24,639 nucleotides of DNA, taken from an uncultured Bacilli bacterium. GTDB lineage: Bacteria; Bacillota_I; Bacilli_A; RF39; UBA660. Positions 15,567-24,027 of the stretch are shown piece by piece. A program made the position numbers and the translations under genes. The notes beneath the pieces were generated by a model. That model was not told the DNA's origin. It searched no databases and was given only the letters and a program-made list of their open reading frames with translations. Each line of letters starts with the position of its first letter. Within the stretch, counting starts at the first letter, position 1. The stretch lies in the NCBI GenBank assembly GCA_934086355.1, contig CAKOID010000010.1, positions 1 through 24,639 on the forward strand. Reading direction: 5' to 3'.

Positions 15567-15938
15567 TTAATCTTTATAAAATATGTAAATATAATAGATT
15601 AATATATTATAGATGAAAGAAAATATATTTAAATATAGATAATATTTAAAAGTGAAATTATATCTATTTATAAAATAAAGTATAGATATAAATATAAAAT
15701 AATATATAATACTAAATATAAATTTATTAGTACTATTATTTATTATTTTTTTAAATATAATTTTATTAAAGAAATATAATATTAAAATTATTAATGATAT
15801 ATATGGTATTCTATTTAATAAAGTATCTATTATTAATATAGTAAAGTATTTATATTTAGTTAAATAAAATATATTTAATATTATAAGACAAGATAATATA
15901 TTTAAATAATTATTTGTTAAGTTATCTAATATTATCAC
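15567..15938 (-). CDS. mreD: MreD-like rod-shape membrane protein (123 aa)
   Basis: Almost wholly hydrophobic, with about four or five membrane segments and few charged residues. It is assigned mainly by place: directly after mreC, overlapping its end, as in the mreBCD order. It starts at GTG 15938 with AGGTGAT upstream inside mreC. MreD is an inner-membrane part of the elongasome that positions wall synthesis. At 123 aa it is shorter than the usual 160-170, so the family call from sequence alone is weak. No mreB is present here. Confidence 0.6.
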   Translation of the reverse strand: MIILDNLTNNYLNILSCLIILNIFYLTKYKYFTILIIDTLLNRIPYISLIILILYFFNKIIFKKIINNSTNKFIFSIIYYFIFISILYFINRYNFTFKYYLYLNIFSFIYNILIYYIYIFYKD

Positions 15939-16603
15939 TTGATATCACCTACTATCAATACATAATTTAAATTATTAAAATCAACTACAGTATTAATTAT
16001 TACTTTTTTTGATATATCACTATTGTCTACTTTAATAACTTTACCTATTAATAATTTTTCTTTTATAGTACCATATCCACTTGTATATACTAAATCATTA
16101 ACATATACTTTATCATAATTACTTATATCAGATATAGTAAATGTATTAGATTCATAATCGTAATTAAGTTTACCATAACTATCATTAACTACTACACTTA
16201 AATCTTTTAAATCTTTTATAGTTGTTAATTCACTAGTTTTGTTATCTACTTTTGTAATTTTACCTATAAGTCCAAATTCATTAGTAACACCCATACCAAT
16301 GTCAACATGGTTATCTTTACCATACTGTATTTTATATTTACCAATATTATAAGATTCTTTATATACTATTTTAGATACTTTATAGTTATATTCTATTCTA
16401 TCTAAATTCTTACTAAATTCAGTAATACTATTTATTTCATTTTCTAAATACTCTATTTTCTCATCTTTTAAAGTTATAATACTATCATAATAATTATTAT
16501 CTAATTTAAATACTCCCAATACATTACCATAAAAGAAACATATATTATCTCTAAATAATATTACTAATATAAAAATAATTATATATATTCCTAATTTTTT
16601 CAT
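15935..16603 (-). CDS. mreC: Rod-shape-determining protein MreC
   Basis: A short cytoplasmic tail and one membrane helix (residues 4-18) are followed by a coiled-coil-like stretch (residues 40-70, LKDEKIEYLENEINSI). A beta-rich outer domain contains VDIGMGVTNEFGLIGKITKV, TSELTTIKD, DLVYTSGYG and LIGKVIKVD, all hallmarks of MreC. It organises the elongation machinery outside the membrane. At 222 aa it is shorter than the roughly 280 of B. subtilis. The start ATG 16603 overlaps the radC stop (ATGA) and has AAGGAG. Confidence 0.87.
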   Translation of the reverse strand: MKKLGIYIIIFILVILFRDNICFFYGNVLGVFKLDNNYYDSIITLKDEKIEYLENEINSITEFSKNLDRIEYNYKVSKIVYKESYNIGKYKIQYGKDNHVDIGMGVTNEFGLIGKITKVDNKTSELTTIKDLKDLSVVVNDSYGKLNYDYESNTFTISDISNYDKVYVNDLVYTSGYGTIKEKLLIGKVIKVDNSDISKKVIINTVVDFNNLNYVLIVGDIK

Positions 16604-17274
16604 ACATTATTCTCCTTAAAAAAACTATAATAATCTTTTGTATTTGTTATTAAATGATCTAAAAGAGGTATTCCAACTATATTACATGAATCAATTAATA
16701 TATTAGTCATTTCTATATCTGCTTTACTAGGAGTTATATCATTTGAAGGATGATTATGCATGATTATAACTCCACTAGCATTACATTTTATAGCATTATA
16801 TATAACATCTCTAGGATGTAATATTGTTTGATCTTTAGTACCTATTGTAATTATTTTATAATTTATTAATCTTTTTTTATTATCTAAATATATTGCTAGT
16901 AATCTTTCTTGTTTTAAACCTATAAACATACTTTTAAAAGTATCATGTACTATATCACTATTATTTAATTTCATCATATTATTTATTTCTGTATTACTAA
17001 CTCTTTTGCCAAATTCAATACTAGCTTTTATTGTTATTGCTTTAACTAACCCCACTCCTTTAATATTAGATAATTCTTCTAAAGTAATATTATTTAAATC
17101 ATTTATAGAATTTACTTTACTTAAAATATTATTTGATACTTCTTTAACTGATATGTCTTTAGTACCAGTTCTTATTATGATAGATAATAATTCTTCATTA
17201 GTTAAATTAGATTCTCCTACCTTAATAAGTCTTTCTCTTGGTAGTTCATTAATTGGTAATTCTTTCAATTTCAT
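16600..17274 (-). CDS. radC: RadC family protein (JAB/MPN domain)
   Basis: The N-terminal part has helix-hairpin-helix-like sequence (NITLEELSNIKGVGLVKAIT). The C-terminal JAB domain contains the metal motif HNHPSNDITPSKAD near residue 173. Length (224 aa) and the opening LPINELPRERLIK.GE.NLT fit RadC/YeeS-type proteins. Despite the name, a DNA-repair role is not established. It overlaps the SPOR-like gene at its start (ATGA) and mreC at its end. Its place before mreC-mreD is a common arrangement in Firmicutes. Confidence 0.9.
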   Translation of the reverse strand: MKLKELPINELPRERLIKVGESNLTNEELLSIIIRTGTKDISVKEVSNNILSKVNSINDLNNITLEELSNIKGVGLVKAITIKASIEFGKRVSNTEINNMMKLNNSDIVHDTFKSMFIGLKQERLLAIYLDNKKRLINYKIITIGTKDQTILHPRDVIYNAIKCNASGVIIMHNHPSNDITPSKADIEMTNILIDSCNIVGIPLLDHLITNTKDYYSFFKENNV

Positions 17275-17693
17275 ATACTTTCCTCATATCTTTCCATAAT
17301 CATTTTATTTATTTCTAAAAAAACAACTTCAGAATCATTACTCATAATATTTTCGTATTCATCTATAGATTTTTTTAAATTTTTATCACTTATATTTATA
17401 TTTCTTATATAATAATCAATATTATTTTTATTTAAATAATTAGACATACTTTCAATATTATTATCTTTTCTTAATATTGCAACATAAACTCTATATAATT
17501 CATTATCTTTTATAACAATAGCATTTTTATATTTTGATTTATAAGTATTTGCAAGTTCTTCTGTAGTATATACTCCTACTTGAAATGCTTTATATGATGT
17601 ATCAAATATTTTTTTAGGATTATTAATACATATATAATAACCACTTAATATTCCTAATAAAAATATAATTATAATTTTAATAAATTTTTTCAT
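17271..17693 (-). CDS. Membrane-anchored SPOR-like domain protein (140 aa)
   Basis: One N-terminal helix (MKKFIKIIIIFLLGILSGYY) anchors an outer domain with KAFQVGVYTTEELANTYKSK and ELYRVYVAILRKDNN. The 'QVGVY...A' and 'YRVYVA' strands are those of a SPOR fold, which in other bacteria binds denuded septal glycan. ATG 17693 is chosen for its GGTGAT site; the open extension to 17786 runs into the promoter region and lacks such a site. It starts the operon with radC, mreC and mreD, in keeping with a role at the wall. Not identical to any named SPOR protein that I know. Confidence 0.6.
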   Translation of the reverse strand: MKKFIKIIIIFLLGILSGYYICINNPKKIFDTSYKAFQVGVYTTEELANTYKSKYKNAIVIKDNELYRVYVAILRKDNNIESMSNYLNKNNIDYYIRNINISDKNLKKSIDEYENIMSNDSEVVFLEINKMIMERYEESI

Positions 17694-17748
17694 TAAATCA
17701 CCTATATTTATAATAAAATATAATGTATGTTTTATTTGTCGAATTATA

Positions 17749-17777
17749 TTGCATTTATTAAATTTGTATAATATAAT
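17749..17777 (+). promoter_or_regulatory. Promoter of the PemK/MazF-like gene
   Basis: -35 TTGCAT (17749-17754), 17 bases, -10 TATAAT (17772-17777), about 26 bases before ATG 17804. The divergent SPOR-like gene must start from the same 110-base gap; a TCGACA-type -35 is its best but weak candidate. Confidence 0.6.
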
Positions 17778-17803
17778 ACATTTCATATAAGGAGAGAAGA
17801 ATT

Positions 17804-18310
17804 ATGTTAAAACCAGGAGAAATTGTTACACAAAAAAAGACTATGGTAAATAAAGTTAATTTTAAAGATAATAAAGAAAACAGATTATCTTTAGTATTAT
17901 TTTCGTACATTGATAAATATAATGATTTATATTACTGTACAGTACCTATTACTAATGCTACTAGAGGTATATTTCCTAAATCAGTATCACCAAATTATAT
18001 TTATATGCCATACGTATTATTAAATACTACAAAGTTATGTTGTGCTAAAATTAATTCAATATATTTGTATAAAGATGAAATCGTTAACTCCACAGGGCTT
18101 TCCTTAGAAAAAGATTTGCTATATAGAGTATATGAAGGAATTTTACGTTTAAAAGTTGATGAAATACAACAAGAATTATATGATTTTATAAAAATTATGA
18201 TAAGTGATCAAATTGATAAAGAAAAAAAAGAATTAAAGAGAGCATATAAAGAAAAGCAAAAATTAAAGAAATTAAAGAGAAAAGAATTAAAAAGAAATTA
18301 TAAAAAGTAA
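17804..18310 (+). CDS. PemK/MazF-like protein with Lys-rich tail (168 aa)
   Basis: The first 115 residues have the order of a PemK/MazF fold: MLKPGEIV, NRLSLVLFSY, YYCTVPITNATRG, YIYMPYVLLN, TTKLCCAKINSIYLYK and LYRVYEGILRL. The MazF-style start (GDIV...RPVVVLS...APIT) is recognisable but divergent. Residues 125-168 are a Lys/Glu-rich helix, KKELKRAYKEKQKLKKLKRK, not usual for toxins. No antitoxin gene adjoins, so it may be a solitary RNase-like protein or have a non-toxin role. The ribosome site AAGGAGAG is strong. It has its own promoter and terminator, next to spoIVA. Confidence 0.55.
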   Translation: MLKPGEIVTQKKTMVNKVNFKDNKENRLSLVLFSYIDKYNDLYYCTVPITNATRGIFPKSVSPNYIYMPYVLLNTTKLCCAKINSIYLYKDEIVNSTGLSLEKDLLYRVYEGILRLKVDEIQQELYDFIKIMISDQIDKEKKELKRAYKEKQKLKKLKRKELKRNYKK

Positions 18311-18338
18311 TATCTTAGTAACAGATATTATTTTTTTT
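18308..18338 (+). terminator. Terminator of the PemK/MazF-like gene
   Basis: TAATATCT (18308-18315) pairs with AGATATTA (18323-18330), followed by eight T. The stop codon TAA (18308-18310) is the start of the left arm. Confidence 0.8.
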
Positions 18339-18388
18339 GAATAAAATATTATTTAATACATATTATTCATTGAAAGGTTAGTGAACTT

Positions 18389-19867
18389 ATGGAAAAGAAA
18401 GAGATTATAGAGAATATTTCAATTAGAGGACAAGGATGTATTTATTTGGGAGTTGTTGGTGCTGTTAGAACTGGAAAAAGTACATTCATAAAAAAAGTAA
18501 TTGAAAATTTAGTTATTCCAAATATAAAAGATGAAAATGATAAAAAGATGTGTCTTGATGAAATACCACAAAGTAGTACTGGTAAAACAATTATGACTAC
18601 TGAGCCAAAATTTGTACCTTCAAATGGTGCAAATATAAAAATTGATGATTTCGAAACTAACATTAAATTAATTGACTGTGTTGGTTATGTTAGTGAAGGT
18701 GCAAGTGGTTTCCAAGATGAACTTGGAAACCCAAGATTAGTTAAAACGCCATGGTATGAAGAGGAAATACCTTTTGTAGAAGCAGCTGAGATTGGTACTG
18801 AAAAAGTAATTAAAGACCATGCGACAATTGGTATAGTTGTAACTACTGATGGTTCTATCGGAACATTGGGTAGAAATGACTATATAGAAGCTGAAGAAAA
18901 AGTAATTACAGAATTAAAAACTATTAATAAACCATTTATAGTAATACTTAATAGTACTCATCCAAATAGTGATGCGACTATAAATATTAAAAATGAAATA
19001 TCAAATAATTATGATGTACCTGTAATAAATATGGACATAGAAAATATGAATGATATTGATATGACAAATATTTTAAGAAGTGCATTATATGAATTCCCTA
19101 TCAATGATGTTTCTATAAAAATACCTGAATGGATACATGTATTAGATAAAAATAATGAAGTTAAAAAACATTATTTATCTAAAATTAAAGAATGTGTTAC
19201 TAATATAGAAAAAGTAAAAGATGTAGATAATATGATAGAATATTTTAAAGATAGTCCTTACATTAAAGAAGCATATATTAGCAATTTAGATAGTGGTAAT
19301 GGTATAGTTACATTAAATTTAAATAGTAGTGATGAATTATATAATGAAACTTTAAAAAGCATTATGGGTGATGTAGAATTATCAAAAGCTGGACTTTTAA
19401 AAATATTCTCTGATTATTCTAATAACAGAGAAGAAACTGAAAGTATTAAAAATGCTATTAAAATGGCTAAGAGTACAGGATATGGAATTGTGTATCCAAC
19501 CTTAAAAGACATGAAGTTAGAAACTCCAGAAATTATTAAACAAGGAAGTAGATATGGAGTTAAGTTAAAAGCAGTTGCTAGTAGTATACATTTATTAAAA
19601 GTCGATGTTGAGAGTTCTTTTGAACCTATTATTGGTACTGAACTACAAAGTAAAGAACTAATAGATTATATTATGAAAGATTATGAAACTGAACCATCAA
19701 ATATTTGGAAAAGTGAAATATTTGGTAGAAGTTTAGATGAAATAGTCAAAGAAGGTATTCAAGCAAAACTTTCAATGATGCCTGAGGCGACACGTTATAA
19801 ATTATCAACTACTGCTACTAAAATAGTAAATAAAGGTTCTAATAATTTAATTGCTATTGTTATATAA
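18389..19867 (+). CDS. spoIVA: Stage IV sporulation protein A (coat basement-layer ATPase)
   Basis: SpoIVA polymerises on the outer forespore membrane in an ATP-dependent way and is the platform for coat assembly. The protein is 492 aa, the same length as in B. subtilis. Walker A is at residues 24-31 (GAVRTGKS, Lys30), the sensor threonines Thr70-Thr71 lie in TIMTTEPKF, and Walker B is LIDCVGYV (Asp96). The C-terminus ends in a hydrophobic NNLIAIVI, as expected for the part that contacts SpoVM and membrane. The ribosome site AAAGG is 11 bases before ATG 18389, a little far. It stands alone between two terminators. A CATATTAT at 18359-18366 recalls a sigma-E -10 but has no matching -35. Confidence 0.95.
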   Translation: MEKKEIIENISIRGQGCIYLGVVGAVRTGKSTFIKKVIENLVIPNIKDENDKKMCLDEIPQSSTGKTIMTTEPKFVPSNGANIKIDDFETNIKLIDCVGYVSEGASGFQDELGNPRLVKTPWYEEEIPFVEAAEIGTEKVIKDHATIGIVVTTDGSIGTLGRNDYIEAEEKVITELKTINKPFIVILNSTHPNSDATINIKNEISNNYDVPVINMDIENMNDIDMTNILRSALYEFPINDVSIKIPEWIHVLDKNNEVKKHYLSKIKECVTNIEKVKDVDNMIEYFKDSPYIKEAYISNLDSGNGIVTLNLNSSDELYNETLKSIMGDVELSKAGLLKIFSDYSNNREETESIKNAIKMAKSTGYGIVYPTLKDMKLETPEIIKQGSRYGVKLKAVASSIHLLKVDVESSFEPIIGTELQSKELIDYIMKDYETEPSNIWKSEIFGRSLDEIVKEGIQAKLSMMPEATRYKLSTTATKIVNKGSNNLIAIVI

Positions 19868-19874
19868 AATTTTA

Positions 19875-19909
19875 AAAACAAATAGATCTAAAATTTATTT
19901 GTTTTTTTT
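19875..19909 (+). terminator. Terminator of spoIVA
   Basis: AAAACAAATA (19875-19884) pairs with TATTTGTTTT (19896-19905), followed by more T. It lies back to back with the terminator of the convergent minus-strand gene. Confidence 0.75.
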
Positions 19910-19912
19910 CAT

Positions 19913-19938
19913 AAAAAAAGAAAGTTTGTTGCTTTCTT
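19913..19938 (-). terminator. Terminator of the GT-C-like gene
   Basis: On the minus strand AAGAAAG (19938-19932) pairs with CTTTCTT (19924-19918) over a 7-base loop, followed by T's to 19913. Confidence 0.75.
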
Positions 19939-19943
19939 AAAAT

Positions 19944-21224
19944 TTATTTTACATATACTGTATATTTATCGAACGAATCCTTAAATCTATAATTTTTAGT
20001 GATATGATCGTATATCTTTTTAGGAGCTTGACCTCCTTCATAATTTTTATAAAGAATAAATTTGGTACCTACACTTAATTTATCAAAATATTTTATTGTT
20101 TCTTCTTCACCATTATATCCTAAATTACCACTTAACATAACATCATATTTATTAATATTTAAATTTAATAATAATTTATTATAATATGCTTCATACATTA
20201 TAAAGTATGTATTGTTAAAATTATTGATATGTTCTTTTAATATTTTAGAGTCTTCTAAGTATTTACTTTCTACTCTTTTATATTTTAATGCATTAGTTCC
20301 ATATTCCATATTTATAAAAACATTTTGTAATATAGTAGCCATAATAGGACATATCAATACTATTGCTAAATACTTTTTATATTTTATATATAATTTATTA
20401 TCTATATTAAGTAAAATATAAAATATTAGTGGTATAGCACTATATAATAAATGTATTCCATTAAATATAGGATAACTCATTATTTGAAATAATAATATAT
20501 ATATAAGTTTAATATCTTTTTTCTTTTTATATAAATATATAATTAATATTATAGAAGCTACAAATATAAGTATTCCTACACCACTTCTAACATTTTTTGT
20601 AGCAAAATCAAATAAACTACCAAAAGCATAATTAATATAATCTAACAATGTATTATTTATATAAAAATATATTATGTATATTATATTTGGTATCATAAAC
20701 CCTATAAATCTTTTTATAATTTTATTTATATCTTTTATATAATATAGTGATGCTAAAGTTAATATACCCATAGGACTTTTTGTTAAGAAAATTAAACCTA
20801 ATACAATACCAATTAAATAGTCACTTTTGTTTTTATCTTCTAATATAAATAATAAAAATAAAAACATCATACATAGTAAATTATAATTTGGTATTGATAT
20901 AAAAGTAATTAATATAATTGTTTCTATAAATACTTTTTTATAATATTTATAAACTATATAATATATTGTTAATGGTACTAATGTATTAAATAAAAAAAAT
21001 ATAATTGTATTATTACCAAATAATTTCATTAATAAACCAAATATAGTTGGATATAAAGGAGTAATTACCATATTAAAGTCTTTATACATTTTTAAACCTT
21101 TTGCAACATTATAACAAAAACCATAATTCCATATTAAGTCGTTATTGCTAACAGCATAAAAGTTTACAAAGAAAGTAAATATAAATAACAATGTAAATAT
21201 TATTGAAGTTTTATATTTTTTCAT
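19944..21224 (-). CDS. GT-C-type polytopic membrane glycosyltransferase-like protein (426 aa)
   Basis: About ten hydrophobic helices are present. The N-terminal loop NNDLIWNYGF then KGLKMYKDFNMVITPLYP has the acidic residue and 'YKDF......PLYP' pattern of the first outer loop of GT-C enzymes (ArnT/mannosyltransferase-like), which move sugars from lipid carriers. The C-terminal 120 residues form an outside domain. The acceptor and sugar are unknown. Its ATG overlaps the previous stop (TAATG), so it is coupled to the anchored 162-aa protein. The superfamily call is by pattern only. Confidence 0.6.
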   Translation of the reverse strand: MKKYKTSIIFTLLFIFTFFVNFYAVSNNDLIWNYGFCYNVAKGLKMYKDFNMVITPLYPTIFGLLMKLFGNNTIIFFLFNTLVPLTIYYIVYKYYKKVFIETIILITFISIPNYNLLCMMFLFLLFILEDKNKSDYLIGIVLGLIFLTKSPMGILTLASLYYIKDINKIIKRFIGFMIPNIIYIIYFYINNTLLDYINYAFGSLFDFATKNVRSGVGILIFVASIILIIYLYKKKKDIKLIYILLFQIMSYPIFNGIHLLYSAIPLIFYILLNIDNKLYIKYKKYLAIVLICPIMATILQNVFINMEYGTNALKYKRVESKYLEDSKILKEHINNFNNTYFIMYEAYYNKLLLNLNINKYDVMLSGNLGYNGEEETIKYFDKLSVGTKFILYKNYEGGQAPKKIYDHITKNYRFKDSFDKYTVYVK

Positions 21225-21712
21225 TAGTATTGTTCTACCTCTAATGGAATATTGTTTGATGAATATAATAATACATTTTTACAAGAATCATCTTTATTTT
21301 TCCATATATATATTTTTAATAATGTATAATTTTTCAATAAATAGTTAAATTGATCTCTATCTATTGGATCATAAGTAATTTTTATATTATTTATATCTTT
21401 ATCTGTATTTGATAATGTTTTTAAATAAAATTTAGTATTATTATCGATTTTATATTCATCAAATTCAACTTCATTATTTGATAAATAGTAACTATTATAG
21501 AAATAGCTTGAAGCATATAATATATCATTATCTAATTTATATACGTACAAGTCTTCATCATAAGTATCTACATTCATACTTGTTATAACTCCAACGTCTT
21601 TCATATCAGCATCTACTTTTTGTTTATTTAGAAAAAAGAATACGCTTACACCTATTAAAACTAGAATTATTAATAAGAATATAAATTTGCTTAAAAATGA
21701 TTTATTTTCCAT
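21224..21712 (-). CDS. Membrane-anchored extracytoplasmic protein of unknown function (162 aa)
   Basis: One helix (residues 10-29, FIFLLIILVLIGVSVFFFLN) is followed by about 130 residues rich in Asp, Asn and Tyr, presumably outside the cell. No lipobox is seen and I recognise no domain. ATG 21712 is preferred because GGAG lies 8 bases upstream; ATG 21718 is only two bases from it. It is coupled with the GT-C-like gene by TAATG, so the two may work together. Confidence 0.65.
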   Translation of the reverse strand: MENKSFLSKFIFLLIILVLIGVSVFFFLNKQKVDADMKDVGVITSMNVDTYDEDLYVYKLDNDILYASSYFYNSYYLSNNEVEFDEYKIDNNTKFYLKTLSNTDKDINNIKITYDPIDRDQFNYLLKNYTLLKIYIWKNKDDSCKNVLLYSSNNIPLEVEQY

Positions 21713-21746
21713 AAGCATTACTCCTACTCTACCTAATTATATCATC

Positions 21747-21771
21747 AAAAAAAAACTAAGTAAATTAGTTT
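21747..21771 (-). terminator. Terminator of the dnaB-dnaI operon
   Basis: On the minus strand AAACTAA (21771-21765) pairs with TTAGTTT (21759-21753) over a 5-base loop, with T's to 21747. The dnaI stop codon TAA (21767-21765) is inside the stem. Confidence 0.75.
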
Positions 21772-22676
21772 CTTCTATTTTTACTAATTAATTCAATATT
21801 ATTAGTAAGTTGTTTTATTCTTTCTATTATTCTTCTTGCTTTTACTTTATCTGTATTGTTTTTTGCTAAACTTAAATGTATTTCTAACTCTTCTAATGTT
21901 AAATTGGATGTAAAGAAGGTACTTAGATTTTGTTCCATTCTATATTGCAATATAGTTCCTAATATTTCATCTCTACTCCAAGTTGTTACTGTTTCAGCAC
22001 CTATATCATCTATGAGTAATATATCTACTTTTTTTATAGATTCTAGTGTATCATTAAATGATTCTTTTGTATCAAATGTAGATTTTAATTTATTTAGTAT
22101 TTCAGGATAATACATTATCATTGTTTTATAATTTTTTCTCGCAAGTTCATTTAATAATGCTGCTATTATATATGTTTTACCAGAGCCAAATGAACCATGT
22201 AAATATAATCCTTTTTTTGTTTTTGGATATTCATGATAAAAGTTAGTAATGTATTTTATTAATTCTACTCTATTTTTATCATCTAAGTATATATCACTCA
22301 TACTAGCATTTTTAATGTAATCACTTTCTCCAAATAATATACTTTTGTTACGATTTTCTTCTTCAAGTTGCTTATTTTTATACTTACAAGTTACATAGTT
22401 AAATTCTAATTTATCTTCATCTTTTTTAGGATAATATACGCAACCTACTACTTCATTTTTACACTCTACTAAGCCTTTACAACCTTCACATTTTTTTAAA
22501 TCGCATATTGTATGCTCTAATTTAGATGTATATTTCATTCCAACTTCTTCAGTTATTTTTAATTTATTTACTAACTTTTTAAATTTTTCATCTTTTAAAG
22601 ATTTAATATATTCTTTTTTTAATAAATTATCTAAATTAGTATTTTTATAATTATTTGTATTTTTAAATTCTATCAT
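21765..22676 (-). CDS. dnaI: Primosomal helicase loader DnaI
   Basis: Loads the replicative helicase at the origin in Bacilli. The N-terminal domain has the Cys cluster expected for its zinc site (Cys58, 63, 66, 72, 79, 97). The AAA+ domain starts near residue 150 with Walker A GSFGSGKT (161-168) and Walker B VDILLIDDIGAE (about 217-228). TFFTSNLTLEEL then carries sensor I and KARRIIERI the sensor II-type Arg. ATG 22676 is chosen for its AGGTGA site inside dnaB; GTG 22685 would remove that site. It follows dnaB directly, the standard Bacilli order. Confidence 0.92.
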   Translation of the reverse strand: MIEFKNTNNYKNTNLDNLLKKEYIKSLKDEKFKKLVNKLKITEEVGMKYTSKLEHTICDLKKCEGCKGLVECKNEVVGCVYYPKKDEDKLEFNYVTCKYKNKQLEEENRNKSILFGESDYIKNASMSDIYLDDKNRVELIKYITNFYHEYPKTKKGLYLHGSFGSGKTYIIAALLNELARKNYKTMIMYYPEILNKLKSTFDTKESFNDTLESIKKVDILLIDDIGAETVTTWSRDEILGTILQYRMEQNLSTFFTSNLTLEELEIHLSLAKNNTDKVKARRIIERIKQLTNNIELISKNRRN

Positions 22677-22681
22677 CTTTA

Positions 22682-23956
22682 TCACCTAAAATCTTTTAAT
22701 AAATTTTCTAGTTCTTGTTTTTCTTTTTCGTCTATTTCTTTTATATCATTTTTTTCATTAAACCAAACAGGTACTTCATTAGTGTTTTTTGTAAATACTT
22801 TTGTCTTATTTTTCTTATGTTGTTTTTCTGCTCTTTTCATTGCATCATTAGCAGTTTCAATATTACTTCTAACCCATTCTCCTGCAATTGTCTCAACGTA
22901 ATTTCTATTTAATTTATTATCATTTATTCTAAGTACATAATCAATTAAAACATTTATAACTGCTGGCTTCATTTTTAATTCAACTGCTAAATATTCTAAT
23001 AATTTTAAATCTCTACTCGTTGGTTTTACTCCTTTATATTTTCCCATTAAAAAATCATATGGTGTTGTATTCTCAAAAACATATAACATTTTACCTCTGT
23101 TTGAATTATCATTAAAGCCTTGTTTTAAATGCTCTGGTTGAGTTCTATATATTAATGTTGGAAGTGCGCCATTATTATTAAAATCATAATATTTTCTAAT
23201 ATTACCTAATAATTTTTCTTTATTAATCATTCCATTATCATCTATAGAAAGTCTAATAATATCTATCATTCTTAAATTATCAATATCGTATACAAATGCT
23301 AAATTATTTATTAATTCACGAGTTTTTTTATTAAAAGCTTTGTCACTTAAAATATTATTTGGAATACTTGATATTATTAAATCAAAATCTATTAATTTTT
23401 CTACATTACTTCCCAATATATTTTTATCTATAGCATCATAATTAGAATTATTACTTATACTTCTATATGTATCATTTAGTTTATGTGATATATCTATATA
23501 ATCTTTTGTATCTATATTAGCTTTCTTATAAAATAATACTAATTCATTAAAATCTTTTTCTCCAATATTACTTTTTAATATAGTACTTAATACTGGATGA
23601 GTAAAAAAACTATTTGGTGTTAAAGGACTATATATTTCATAAATATAATTATTTTGATTATCATTTTCTTTAAATAATGTCTTAATTAATCCCACTGCTT
23701 CTAAACAATCTCTTGATTTTTTTATTACATCTAATCCATTTTTTAAACTTATCATTAAATGATGATGAGAATGTTCTAAACTTATTCTTTCAAATTTATC
23801 TAAATCACTTATTAATGTAAAATATAAACTAACCGCAACAGGACCTATTATAGGTTGATATAAATCAACAATAATTTTTTTATCAGATTCATTTAAGATT
23901 GTTTTATTAACTACTTTATATGTATCTGCTGGTAAAAGAGTTATCTGTTTCATCAT
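22682..23956 (-). CDS. dnaB: Replication initiation and membrane attachment protein DnaB (Bacilli type)
   Basis: This is the Bacilli DnaB, not the helicase; it helps DnaD and DnaI load helicase on DNA. The N-terminal winged-helix region is at residues 1-110 (LPADTYKVVNKTILNESDKK, LYQPIIGPVAVSLYFTL). The C-terminal DnaB_2/DnaD-like domain is at about 298-380 (TPYDFLMGKYKGVKPTSRDL, LIDYVLRINDNKLNRNYVET). IAGEWVRSNIETANDAMKRA is the conserved last helix. A basic, Lys-rich tail follows. Start ATG 23956 (or the next ATG, 23953) with AGGAAGTG upstream. First gene of the operon. Confidence 0.9.
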   Translation of the reverse strand: MMKQITLLPADTYKVVNKTILNESDKKIIVDLYQPIIGPVAVSLYFTLISDLDKFERISLEHSHHHLMISLKNGLDVIKKSRDCLEAVGLIKTLFKENDNQNNYIYEIYSPLTPNSFFTHPVLSTILKSNIGEKDFNELVLFYKKANIDTKDYIDISHKLNDTYRSISNNSNYDAIDKNILGSNVEKLIDFDLIISSIPNNILSDKAFNKKTRELINNLAFVYDIDNLRMIDIIRLSIDDNGMINKEKLLGNIRKYYDFNNNGALPTLIYRTQPEHLKQGFNDNSNRGKMLYVFENTTPYDFLMGKYKGVKPTSRDLKLLEYLAVELKMKPAVINVLIDYVLRINDNKLNRNYVETIAGEWVRSNIETANDAMKRAEKQHKKNKTKVFTKNTNEVPVWFNEKNDIKEIDEKEKQELENLLKDFR

Positions 23957-23973
23957 ATCACTTCCTTAAATAT

Positions 23974-24002
23974 ATTTTATATTACTTATAAATTTTATTC
24001 AA
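23974..24002 (-). promoter_or_regulatory. Promoter of dnaB-dnaI
   Basis: Minus strand -35 TTGAAT (24002-23997), 17 bases, -10 TAAAAT (23979-23974), about 18 bases before ATG 23956. Confidence 0.5.
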
Positions 24003-24027
24003 GTAAATAGTATAATTATTTTTAAAT

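Noticed and set aside
18341..18366. Sigma-E promoter before spoIVA
   Set aside because: CATATTAT resembles a sigma-E -10 box, but no -35 element lies at the required 14-15 base distance; too weak to annotate.
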